From NCBI GenBank assembly GCA_963757335.1, contig CAVWRJ010000025.1:868001-932000 (forward strand): a stretch of 64,000 nt of DNA. The letters are read 5' to 3'. Position 1 is the first letter of the stretch. Every line of letters starts with the position of its first letter. The stretch comes from DASQPA01 sp963757335 (lineage in GTDB: Bacteria; Acidobacteriota; Thermoanaerobaculia; Multivoradales; UBA5704). Under the pieces are notes generated by a model that searched no databases, had not been told where the DNA came from, and worked only from the letters and a program-made list of their open reading frames with translations. A program made the translations under genes and the position numbers. Below are positions 56,730 to 64,000 of this stretch, piece after piece.

Positions 56730-57746
56730 ATGACCGCCGAATTCGTCGCCACTCTCGCCAAGATGGCCCTCGCCCTGGGCCTGCTGCTCAACGTCGTGCC
56801 GGTCATGGTCTGGGTCGAGCGCCGCGGCAGCGCCCTCATGCAGGACCGGCCGGGACCCAACCGGCTGGGACCCCTGGGGCTCTTCCAGGCGCTCGCCGAC
56901 GCCGTCAAGTTCATCTTCAAGGAGGACGTGACGCCGAACGCGGTCGACCTGCCGCTCTACCTGGCGGCCCCGGTCCTCGCGCTCCTGCCGGCGCTGACGA
57001 CGATCACGGTCGTCCCCTTCGGGCCGGACCTCCTGGTCCGCGGCCACATCATCCCCCTGGTGGTGGCGGACGCCGACGCCGGGGTGCTCCTCTTCCTGGC
57101 GCTCGCGAGCCTCGGGGTCTACGGCATCGTCATGGCCGGCTACGCCTCGAACAACAAGTTCTCGCTCCTGGGGTCGATCCGCGCCTCGGCGCAGCTCATC
57201 AGCTACGAGCTGGCGCTCACCCTCTCGGTCGTCGCCGTGGTCATCCCGGTGAGCTCGTTCAGGCTCGCCGATGTCGTCGCCTACCAGCGGGTCCATCTCT
57301 GGAACTTCATCCCCCAGTTCCTGGGCTTCGTCGTCTTCCTGATCGCCTCCTTCGCCGAGACCAACCGGCTGCCGTTCGACCTCTCGGAGGCCGAGTCGGA
57401 GCTCATCGCCGGCTTCCACACCGAGTACAGCGCCATGCGCTTCGCCACCTTCTTCATGGCGGAGTACATCGCGATGACCTCGCTCTCGGCTCTCGGGGTG
57501 ACCCTCTATTTCGGCGGCTGGAGCCTGCCGGGGGTCCACCTCGAAGGCTGGCTCGGGGCGCTCGTCGGCCTCGCCGTCCTCTGCGCCAAGGTGGCGCTCT
57601 GCCTCGGCTTCTTCGTCTGGGTGCGCTGGACCTTCCCGCGCTTCCGCTACGACCAGCTCATGCGGCTCGGCTGGAAGGTGCTCCTGCCGATCGCCATCGT
57701 CAACCTGATCGCCGTGGCGGCCATGACCATCGCGGGCTGGCTCTAG
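56730..57746 (+). CDS. nuoH: NADH-quinone oxidoreductase subunit H
   Basis: 338 residues, eight membrane helices. WVERRGSALMQDRPGPNRLGP (quinone-site loop), ADAVKFIFKED, FAETNRLPFDLSEAESELIAGFHTEYS and the closing VRWTFPRFRYDQLMRLGWK are the NuoH hallmarks. It anchors the peripheral arm at the quinone site. Downstream, only 9 nt separate it from nuoJ, so nuoI is missing from its normal place. Confidence 0.97.
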   Translation: MTAEFVATLAKMALALGLLLNVVPVMVWVERRGSALMQDRPGPNRLGPLGLFQALADAVKFIFKEDVTPNAVDLPLYLAAPVLALLPALTTITVVPFGPDLLVRGHIIPLVVADADAGVLLFLALASLGVYGIVMAGYASNNKFSLLGSIRASAQLISYELALTLSVVAVVIPVSSFRLADVVAYQRVHLWNFIPQFLGFVVFLIASFAETNRLPFDLSEAESELIAGFHTEYSAMRFATFFMAEYIAMTSLSALGVTLYFGGWSLPGVHLEGWLGALVGLAVLCAKVALCLGFFVWVRWTFPRFRYDQLMRLGWKVLLPIAIVNLIAVAAMTIAGWL

Positions 57747-57755
57747 AGGACTCCG

Positions 57756-58346
57756 ATGGAGATCGCGGTCTTCCTGCTCTTCGCCTTCCTGGCCGTCGCC
57801 TCGAGCGGGGTCGTCGTGGCGCACAAGAACCCCGTCTACTCGACGATGGGCCTGGTGCTCACCCTGTTCTCGGTCGCCGTCCTCTTCGTCCTCTTAGGGG
57901 CGCCGTTCCTCGCCGCTCTCCAGATCCTCATCTACGCCGGGGCGATCGTCGTCCTCTTCCTCTTCGTCCTCATGCTCTTGAACATCACCCGGGAGGAGAT
58001 GCCGCAGTCGGGCCAGCCGGTCCAGCGCTGGACGGCGATCCTCGGCGCGGCGATCTTCTGCGGCCTGATCGGCACGCTCCTCTGGCGGGTCTACCACAAC
58101 GCCAGCCAGGCGCCGCTCTCCGAGCAGCTGGTGTCGATGAAAGCGCTCGCCGGCGAGCTCTTCGCCGAGTACCTGCTGCCCTTCGAGATCGTCGGCCTCC
58201 TGCTCCTCGTGGCGGTGATCGCGGCGACGGTCCTGGCGCGCCGGCCGGAGCTGCCGGAGGATGCCGATATCTCCCCGGCGGCTCCCGGCACGGCGGACCC
58301 GCTGGGCAAAACGCCGTTTTCGGCGGAGGTCAAGAGCAAGCCATGA
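57756..58346 (+). CDS. nuoJ: NADH-quinone oxidoreductase subunit J
   Basis: 196 residues, five membrane helices. VVVAHKNPVYSTMGLVLTLFSVAVLFVLLGAPFLAALQILIYAGAIVVLFLFVLMLLN is the conserved NuoJ core (ILIYAGAIVVLF with the pi-bulge helix). ATG 57756, stop overlaps nuoK by ATGA. Antiporter-arm subunit. Confidence 0.96.
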   Translation: MEIAVFLLFAFLAVASSGVVVAHKNPVYSTMGLVLTLFSVAVLFVLLGAPFLAALQILIYAGAIVVLFLFVLMLLNITREEMPQSGQPVQRWTAILGAAIFCGLIGTLLWRVYHNASQAPLSEQLVSMKALAGELFAEYLLPFEIVGLLLLVAVIAATVLARRPELPEDADISPAAPGTADPLGKTPFSAEVKSKP

Positions 58347-58645
58347 TCCCGATCTCCTGGTACCTGCTCCTCTCGGCGCTCCTCTTCGCCATCGGCACCG
58401 CCGGCGCGCTGACGCGGAGGAACGGCATCAGCATCTTTCTCTCGATCGAGCTGATGCTGAACGCGGCGAACCTCGCCCTGGTCGCCTACTCGCGGATGTG
58501 GAACGCGCGGACCGGCCAGCTCGTCGTCTTCTTCGTCCTCGCGGTGGCGGCGGCGGAGGCGGCGGTGGGGCTCGCCCTCTTCATCGCCATCTACCGCCAG
58601 CGGCGGACCATCGACGTCAACCGCCTGAACCTGATGCGCTGGTAG
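58343..58645 (+). CDS. nuoK: NADH-quinone oxidoreductase subunit K
   Basis: 100 residues, three membrane helices, the standard size. Contains FLSIELMLNAANLALVAYSR with the conserved membrane Glu in SIELMLN and the second Glu in AAAEAAVGLALFIAIYR. Part of the proton channel next to NuoJ. Starts at ATG 58343 inside the nuoJ stop. Confidence 0.97.
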   Translation: MIPISWYLLLSALLFAIGTAGALTRRNGISIFLSIELMLNAANLALVAYSRMWNARTGQLVVFFVLAVAAAEAAVGLALFIAIYRQRRTIDVNRLNLMRW

Positions 58646-58656
58646 GGGCACCTCCG

Positions 58657-60616
58657 ATGAACTTGCTCTGGCTCATCCCGCTCCTCCCCTTCGCCGGCGC
58701 CGCGATCCTGGCCAGCATGGGCGGGCGCTTTCGCCCGCCCAAGGCGCTCGTGACCCTGGTCGGCCTGGGAGCGCCGGGGCTCTCGCTCCTCCTCGCCCTC
58801 AACTGCATCTGGCAGTTCCTGGGCACCGCCCACCAGCCGGTCGAGCGGGTGCTCTACGCCTGGACGACGGGCGAGCTCAAGATCGACTTCGCCTTCCTCC
58901 TCGACCCGCTGTCGGCGGTGATGCTCTTCGTCGTCACCGGGATCGGGTTTCTGATCCACGTCTACTCGGTGGGCTACATGGGCCACGAGGAGGGGTACCG
59001 GCGCTACTTCGCCTACCTGAACCTCTTCATGGGTTCCATGCTCCTCTTGATCCTCGGCAACAACTACCTGGTGATGTTCATGGGCTGGGAGGGGGTGGGG
59101 CTCTGCTCCTATCTCCTGATCGGCTTCTACTACGACCAGGAGGTCCCGCCAGCGGCGGGTAAGAAAGCGTTCATCGTCAACCGGATCGGCGACTTCGCCT
59201 TCCTCGTCGGCATGTTCGCCCTCTTCGCCAAGTTCGGCAGCTTGAAGTACAGCGAGCTCTTCCCGAAGATCGCCGCCGATCCGTCGGTCGCCCTCTCGCA
59301 TTACGGGCCGAGCGGGCTGGGAATGACGGTCGCCGCCTTCGTCGCCCTCTGCTTTTTCGTCGGCGCCATGGGGAAAAGCGCCCAGATCCCCCTCTACGTC
59401 TGGCTGCCGGACGCCATGGCCGGCCCGACCCCGGTCTCGGCCTTGATCCACGCCGCGACCATGGTGACCGCCGGGGTCTACATGGTGGCGCGGACCAACG
59501 TCCTCTACCAGCTGGCGCCGGGGGTCTCCGGGTTCGTGGCGGTGATCGGCGCTGCCACGGCGCTCTTCGCCGCCACCATCGGTCTCGCCCAGACCGACAT
59601 CAAGAAGGTGCTCGCCTACTCGACGGTCTCGCAGCTCGGCTACATGTTCCTGGCCGCGGGCCTGGGCGCCTACTCGACGTCCATCTTCCACGTCATGACC
59701 CACGCCTTCTTCAAGGCCCTCCTCTTCCTCGGGTCGGGCTCGGTCATCCACGCCATGAGCGGCGAGCAGGACATGCGGAAGATGGGGGGCCTCGAAAGCC
59801 GCCCTGCCGGTCACCTACCGGACCTTCCTGATTGGCGCGCTCGCCATCGCCGGCATCTTCCCCTTCGCCGGCTTCTTCTCGAAGGACGCGATCCTCGCCG
59901 CCGCTGCCGGCAGCGGCCACTGGCTGCTCTACTTCGTGGGTCTCTTCACCGCGGGTCTCACGGCCTTCTACATGTTCCGCGCCGTCTTCCTCACCTTCGA
60001 CGGCGAGTTCCGGGGGACCGAGGAACAGCACCATCACCTTCACGAGTCGCCCGCCGTCATGACGGTGCCCCTGATCCTCCTCGCCGCGGGCGCCATCGGC
60101 GCCGGCTGGGTGGGGATCCCCGAGGCGCTCACCGGTGGCCGAAACTGGAACCTCTGGGACCGCTTCCTCGCCCCCACGGTCTACCAGATCGCGGGCCATC
60201 CGCGGCCGATGCACGAGATGGGCGCCGGGATGGAGATCGGGCTCTCGCTCCTCGCCCTGGCCGTCGCCGGGCTCGGCATCTTCCTCGCCCACCGGATCTA
60301 CGGCGGCAGCCGGGGTGCCGAGAAGGGCGCCGCCTGGGAGGCCGGCCATCCCGGCCTCCAGCGGGTGCTCGCCCACAAGTACTGGGTCGACGAGATCTAC
60401 GACCGGCTGATCGTCCAGCCCCTCGCCTGGACCTCCCGGGTGATCCTCTGGAAGACGGTCGACAACGTCGTGATCGACGGCGCGGTCAAGGCCGGCGCCT
60501 TCGCGGTCGACGTCGCCGGCCACGCCGGGCGCCTCACCACCACCGGCAACATCCGCAACTATGCGCTCTACTTTTTCCTCGGCATTCTGCTGCTCTTCTG
60601 GTGGATGACCTTCTAA
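58657..60616 (+). CDS. nuoL: NADH-quinone oxidoreductase subunit L, one frameshift
   Basis: Antiporter-like proton pump. The first part, to about residue 378, has SVGYMGHEEGYRRYFAYLNLF, MFMGWEGVGLCSYLLIGF, IPLYVWLPDAMAGPTPVSALIHAATMVTAG and IKKVLAYSTVSQLGYM. After MRKMGGL the frame changes at about 59783-59795, beside a GGGGGG run, and continues as KAALPVTYRTFLIGALAIAG, FYMFRAVFLTF and the lateral-helix region to the stop at 60616. The span is 1,960 nt, one over a multiple of three; one extra base (or two missing) restores ~652 residues. Nothing else looks degraded. Confidence 0.93.
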
Positions 60617-60622
60617 GCGAGC

Positions 60623-62224
60623 ATGAACGAATTTCTAGCGCTGGCCCTCGGCAACACCTTGACCCGCCTGGTCTTCTTCCCGGCGGTGGCCTGCCTGCCG
60701 CTCCTCCTTCTGCGCCGCGACGCGGTGCGGGCGATCAAGGGCTACACCTTCCTCGCCGCCTTAGTCGAGCTCGCCCTCGGGATCTTCTACGTCGCGGCTC
60801 ATTCCGGGCTCGCCTTCGCCGGCAGCCTCGCCGCTCCGGGCGCTGGGGACGGTGTCTACAGCTGGATTCCGGGCTACGGCATCCGCTACGAGCTGGCGGC
60901 GGATGGCATCTCGATGCCGCTCGTCCTCCTGACCGTGCTCCTCCTCCCGCTCGTCATCGCGGGCTCCTTCCGCGGCATCGAACGGCACTGGCGGGCTTTC
61001 GGAGCGTCGCTCCTCCTGCTGACGACCGGCGTCCTCGGGGCGCTCCTGGCGGCCGATCTCTTCCTCTTCTATGTCTTCTGGGAAGTGATGCTGGTCCCCA
61101 TGTACATGCTGATCGGCATCTGGGGCGGCGAGCGGCGGATCTACGCGGCGGTCAAGTTCTTCCTCTTCACCATGGCCGGCAGCCTCCTCATGCTGATCGC
61201 CATCCTCTGGATGGGCTTCACCTTCCACCGCCTGACCGGGATCTGGAGCTTCGCCTACGCCGACCTCCTGCGCTTGAACCTCCCCCTCCACACCGAGATC
61301 CTGCTCTTCGCCGCCTTCGCGCTCACCTTCGCCATCAAGGTGCCGATGTTCCCCTTCCATACCTGGCTGCCGGACGCCCACGTCGAGGCGCCGACCGGGG
61401 GCTCGGTGATCTTAGCCGGCATCATGCTGAAGCTCGGCACCTACGGCTTCCTGCGCTTCGCCCTGCCGCTCTTCCCGCGCGCCTCGCTCGCGGCGCGGCC
61501 GCTCCTGGTCGGCCTCGCCCTCGCCGGCATCCTCTATGGGGCTCTCGTCGCCTGGGTGCAGGTCGACATGAAGAAGCTCGTCGCCTACTCCTCGATCGCC
61601 CACCTGGGCTTCGTCATGCTCGGCCTCCTCGCGGCGGACTCGCTCGCCTGGCAGGGATCGCTCCTCCAGATGATCAACCACGGTCTCTCGACCGGCGCCC
61701 TCTTCCTCCTGGTCGGGATGATCTACGACCGCCGGCACACCAAGCAGTTCGCGGAGTTCGGAGGGCTCGCCAAGGTGATGCCGGTCTTCGCCTTCTTCCT
61801 CGTCTTCTCGACCCTCGCCTCGGTGGGGCTGCCGCTCCTGAACGGCTTCGTCGGCGAGTTCCTCATCCTCCTCGGCAGCTACCGGAGCCTGGGCTGGCCG
61901 GCAGCGGTCGCCACCTTCGGGGTCGTCCTCGCCGCCATCTATCTGCTCAAGATGCTCCAGCAGACGATCTGGGGCCCGATCACCAAGGACGAGAACCGGG
62001 GGCTCGCGGACCTCTCGGCGCGCGAGATCTGGACCCTCGTCCCCCTCTGCATTTTTATGCTGTGGATCGGGGTGGCGCCGAACGCCTTCTTGCAGCCCAG
62101 CCGGCCGGCTCTCGACAGCCTGCTGGCCAGCTACAAGGCACGGCTCGCCGAGGCGCCGCCCCCGGCTCCCGCCGTGCGGCCGCGGGTTGCCGGTGAACGG
62201 GTGGCGCTGGAGGCGGGGCGATGA
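60623..62224 (+). CDS. nuoM: NADH-quinone oxidoreductase subunit M
   Basis: 533 residues. FYVFWEVMLVPMYMLIGIWGG (conserved Glu), KVPMFPFHTWLPDAHVEAPTGGSVILAGIMLKLGTYG, DMKKLVAYSSIAHLGFVMLG and INHGLSTGALFLLVGMIYDR define NuoM. ATG 60623 lies 6 nt after nuoL. The last ~40 residues are Ala/Pro/Arg-rich, and the stop overlaps nuoN by ATGA. Confidence 0.97.
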   Translation: MNEFLALALGNTLTRLVFFPAVACLPLLLLRRDAVRAIKGYTFLAALVELALGIFYVAAHSGLAFAGSLAAPGAGDGVYSWIPGYGIRYELAADGISMPLVLLTVLLLPLVIAGSFRGIERHWRAFGASLLLLTTGVLGALLAADLFLFYVFWEVMLVPMYMLIGIWGGERRIYAAVKFFLFTMAGSLLMLIAILWMGFTFHRLTGIWSFAYADLLRLNLPLHTEILLFAAFALTFAIKVPMFPFHTWLPDAHVEAPTGGSVILAGIMLKLGTYGFLRFALPLFPRASLAARPLLVGLALAGILYGALVAWVQVDMKKLVAYSSIAHLGFVMLGLLAADSLAWQGSLLQMINHGLSTGALFLLVGMIYDRRHTKQFAEFGGLAKVMPVFAFFLVFSTLASVGLPLLNGFVGEFLILLGSYRSLGWPAAVATFGVVLAAIYLLKMLQQTIWGPITKDENRGLADLSAREIWTLVPLCIFMLWIGVAPNAFLQPSRPALDSLLASYKARLAEAPPPAPAVRPRVAGERVALEAGR

Positions 62225-63657
62225 ACCAGACCGATCTGCTGAGCGTGATGCCGGAGCTCGTGCTCCTCCTCGGCGGGGTCCTCCTCCTCCTCCTGGACGC
62301 CTTTGCCGTCGCCCTGCGGCGGGCCTTCACCGGCATCGGCCTCCTGGTGACCGCCGGGGCCGCCTTGGCGGCGCTCTCTACCCCCTACGGGCCGAGCTTC
62401 AACCACCTGCTGGAGTCGACCGCGGCCACCCGGGCGCTGTCGCTCGTCGTCCTCCTCGCCACCTTCCTCTGCCTGCTCGCCTCCCAGGGCTACCTGCGGC
62501 GGGAGCGCATCCTCTCCGGCGAATACCACGCGCTCCTCCTCTGGTGCGCCGTCGGGCTCCTCCTCATGCTGCGGGCGACCGAGCTGCTGACCATCTTCCT
62601 CGCCCTGGAGACCCTGTCGCTCTGCCTCTATGCGTTGGCCGCCTTCAACCGGCGGGTGCAGGTGGGGACCGAGGCGGCCTTGAAGTACTTCTTGATGGGC
62701 GCCTTCGTCTCGGCCTTCGTGCTCTACGGGCTCGCCCTGGTCTACGGGGCGGTCGGCAGCACCCGGCTCCCCGAGATCGCAAACTCGCTCCACAACACCG
62801 GCCTGCCGGTGACGGCGAGCCTGGGCTTCCTCCTTCTGGTCGCCGGTTTCGGCTTCAAGATGAGCATCGTCCCCTTCCACGCCTGGGCGCCGGACACCTA
62901 CCAGGGGGCGCCATCGCCGTTCGTCGCCTTCCTCTCGGTCGCGCCCAAGGCGTCCGCCGCCATGGTGCTCTTCCGGCTCCTCGAAGTGGTGTCCGAGGGA
63001 GCGGGGGGCGCTGCCGCGGCCAAGTGGATGCACGTCGTGGCCGCCCTCTCGGTGCTGTCGATGGTGGTGGGCAACCTCCTCGCCCTGGCCCAGCGCGACA
63101 TCAAGCGGATGCTCGCCTACTCCGGCATCGCCCACATGGGCTACCTGCTCCTCGCCCTGGTGGTGCTCGACCGCCAGTCGCTCACCCCGGTGATCGTTTA
63201 CCTCCTCGCCTACGTGCTGATGAACGCCGGCGCCTTCGCCATCGTCGGCATGCTCTACGCGCGGCCGGGAGAGCAGCACGCCATCTCCGACCTCGCCGGC
63301 TGGGGCTACCGCTACCCGGTGCTCGGCGGCTGCCTCGCCATCTGCATGCTGTCGCTGGGCGGCATCCCCCCTACCCTGGGCTTCCTCGGCAAGTACCTGG
63401 TGTTCTTGAACGCGGTGGGCGACGGCCTCGTCGGCCTGGCGGTCGTCGGCGTGCTCGCGAGCCTGGTGGGCGTCTTCTACTACCTGCGGGTCATCTACTA
63501 TCTCTACATGAAGAGCGAGGTGCACGAACCCGTGGGGCTCCTCCTCGACGGCTGGGGCCGGGCCGCCGCGGTGATTGCCGCCGCCGGTACCCTGGCCTTG
63601 GGAATCTGGCCGACCCGTCTCCTCTCCTGGCTGCTCGCGGCCTCCCCCTTCCGCTAA
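62221..63657 (+). CDS. nuoN: NADH-quinone oxidoreductase subunit N
   Basis: 478 residues, about 14 membrane helices. TIFLALETLSLCLYALAAFNR, EAALKYFLMGAFVSAFVLYG, SIVPFHAWAPDTYQGAPSPFVAFLSVAPKAS and DIKRMLAYSGIAHMGYLLLA are the NuoN markers. Third antiporter-like subunit and end of the nuo genes; rex follows after 18 nt on the same strand. Confidence 0.97.
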   Translation: MNQTDLLSVMPELVLLLGGVLLLLLDAFAVALRRAFTGIGLLVTAGAALAALSTPYGPSFNHLLESTAATRALSLVVLLATFLCLLASQGYLRRERILSGEYHALLLWCAVGLLLMLRATELLTIFLALETLSLCLYALAAFNRRVQVGTEAALKYFLMGAFVSAFVLYGLALVYGAVGSTRLPEIANSLHNTGLPVTASLGFLLLVAGFGFKMSIVPFHAWAPDTYQGAPSPFVAFLSVAPKASAAMVLFRLLEVVSEGAGGAAAAKWMHVVAALSVLSMVVGNLLALAQRDIKRMLAYSGIAHMGYLLLALVVLDRQSLTPVIVYLLAYVLMNAGAFAIVGMLYARPGEQHAISDLAGWGYRYPVLGGCLAICMLSLGGIPPTLGFLGKYLVFLNAVGDGLVGLAVVGVLASLVGVFYYLRVIYYLYMKSEVHEPVGLLLDGWGRAAAVIAAAGTLALGIWPTRLLSWLLAASPFR

Positions 63658-63675
63658 GACTTTCGCTTCAGCTCC

Positions 63676-64000
63676 ATGCCTGAGCACGAAGAGGTCTCCC
63701 CGCTCACTTTAAACCGGCTCTCGTTTTACCTGCGGTGCCTGCGCCACCTCCAGGAGCAGGGGATCGCGCGCATCTCCTCCCAGGAGCTGGCCCGCCGGTA
63801 TCATCTCTCCGCCACCCAGATCCGGAAAGACCTGGCGCAGTTCGGCGAGTTCGGCATCCGCGGCGTCGGCTACGAGGTGGATCTCCTGGCCGAGCACCTG
63901 AACTCGCTCCTCGGGCTCGACCGCCGGCATGCCCTCCTGATCGTCGGCATGGGGAACCTCGGCTGCGCGCTCGCCCGCTATCTTGGCTTCAACTACGGCT
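63676..64000 (+). CDS. rex: Redox-sensing transcriptional repressor Rex (partial, continues beyond right edge)
   Basis: The first 108 residues are visible. Winged-helix DNA-binding domain: RLSFYLRCLRHLQEQGIARISSQELARRYHLSATQIRKDLAQFGEFGIRGVGYEVDLL (conserved S..LA......A.QIRKDL..FG.FG..G.GY). It is followed by the NAD(H)-binding start ALLIVGMGNLGCALARY (GxGxxG). Rex senses the NADH/NAD+ ratio and commonly represses respiratory and NADH dehydrogenase genes. Position directly after nuoN suggests feedback on this operon. Confidence 0.95.
   Translation, partial: MPEHEEVSPLTLNRLSFYLRCLRHLQEQGIARISSQELARRYHLSATQIRKDLAQFGEFGIRGVGYEVDLLAEHLNSLLGLDRRHALLIVGMGNLGCALARYLGFNYG

Noticed and set aside
53591..56920. 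A 1,109-codon minus-strand frame
   Set aside because: Antisense to nuoE, nuoF and nuoG, whose conserved motifs run without interruption on the plus strand.
58261..62196. A 1,311-codon plus-strand frame
   Set aside because: Only its middle is real (nuoL up to the frame change); the start overlaps nuoJ/nuoK and the remainder is an out-of-frame reading of nuoL and nuoM.

Overview
The window is 64 kb of GC-rich (roughly 65-70% by eye), gene-dense DNA from a diderm bacterium. It encodes lipid A acyltransferases (lpxD, lpxA), fabZ, BamA, an OmpH/Skp chaperone, LolC/LolD, a proton-pumping NADH dehydrogenase with Rex, and very large secreted repeat proteins. That combination fits an uncultured Acidobacteriota-like lineage (for example Thermoanaerobaculia), but this is inference from gene content and style, not a phylogenetic result.

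Layout. (1) 1-11.5 kb: the edge of a biosynthetic cluster. A giant NRPS runs off the left end (FAAL-ACP-C-A-PCP-C-A...; the second A domain carries a serine-type specificity code). It is translationally coupled to a kynurenine 3-monooxygenase-like enzyme. A DJ-1/PfpI protein and an MFS exporter lie divergently beyond it. Base composition looks less GC-rich here, and the region stops at a tRNA-Arg(CCU) whose 3' end points into it, as in a genomic island. (2) 11.7-15 kb: tight minus-strand housekeeping operon mtnP-surE-pcm-acylphosphatase-apt-tRNA (repair of damaged protein/phosphate compounds and adenine salvage). (3) 15.4-18.9 kb: a secreted ELWxSDGTxxGT repeat protein. (4) 19-28 kb: envelope operon bamA-ompH-lpxD-fabZ-lpxA-Gfo/Idh/MocA, preceded by clpC. 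(5) 28.3-34.5 kb: a four-gene minus-strand operon encoding a membrane SRPBCC protein, an ICMT-like membrane methyltransferase fused to a DCC thiol domain, an alpha/beta hydrolase and a caspase-like protease. It sits behind a candidate promoter whose -10 box abuts a perfect 14-bp palindrome. I recognise no named system with this composition, and it is the best candidate for something undescribed. (6) 34.5-38.7 kb: lysS-lolC-lolD with an MntA/HepT toxin-antitoxin pair inserted. (7) 38.9-51.4 kb: a 1,023-residue BNR/PKD secreted protein, a purine nucleoside phosphorylase, a repeat-rich intergenic region and a ~2,658-residue surface protein with SdrD/DUF11/SbsA-Ig/LVIVD modules and unusual Cys-rich repeats. 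(8) 51.4-64 kb: a polysaccharide deacetylase, then nuoA-E-F-G-H-J-K-L-M-N and rex. nuoB, C, D and I are absent from the otherwise canonical order.

Six genes (acylphosphatase, the ELW-repeat protein, Gfo/Idh/MocA, the giant surface protein, nuoE, nuoL) are split by single-base-type frame changes, several of them in C/G runs. Because essential-type genes are affected in the same way, residual sequencing or assembly error is at least as likely as real gene decay. I annotate each across its break and say so.
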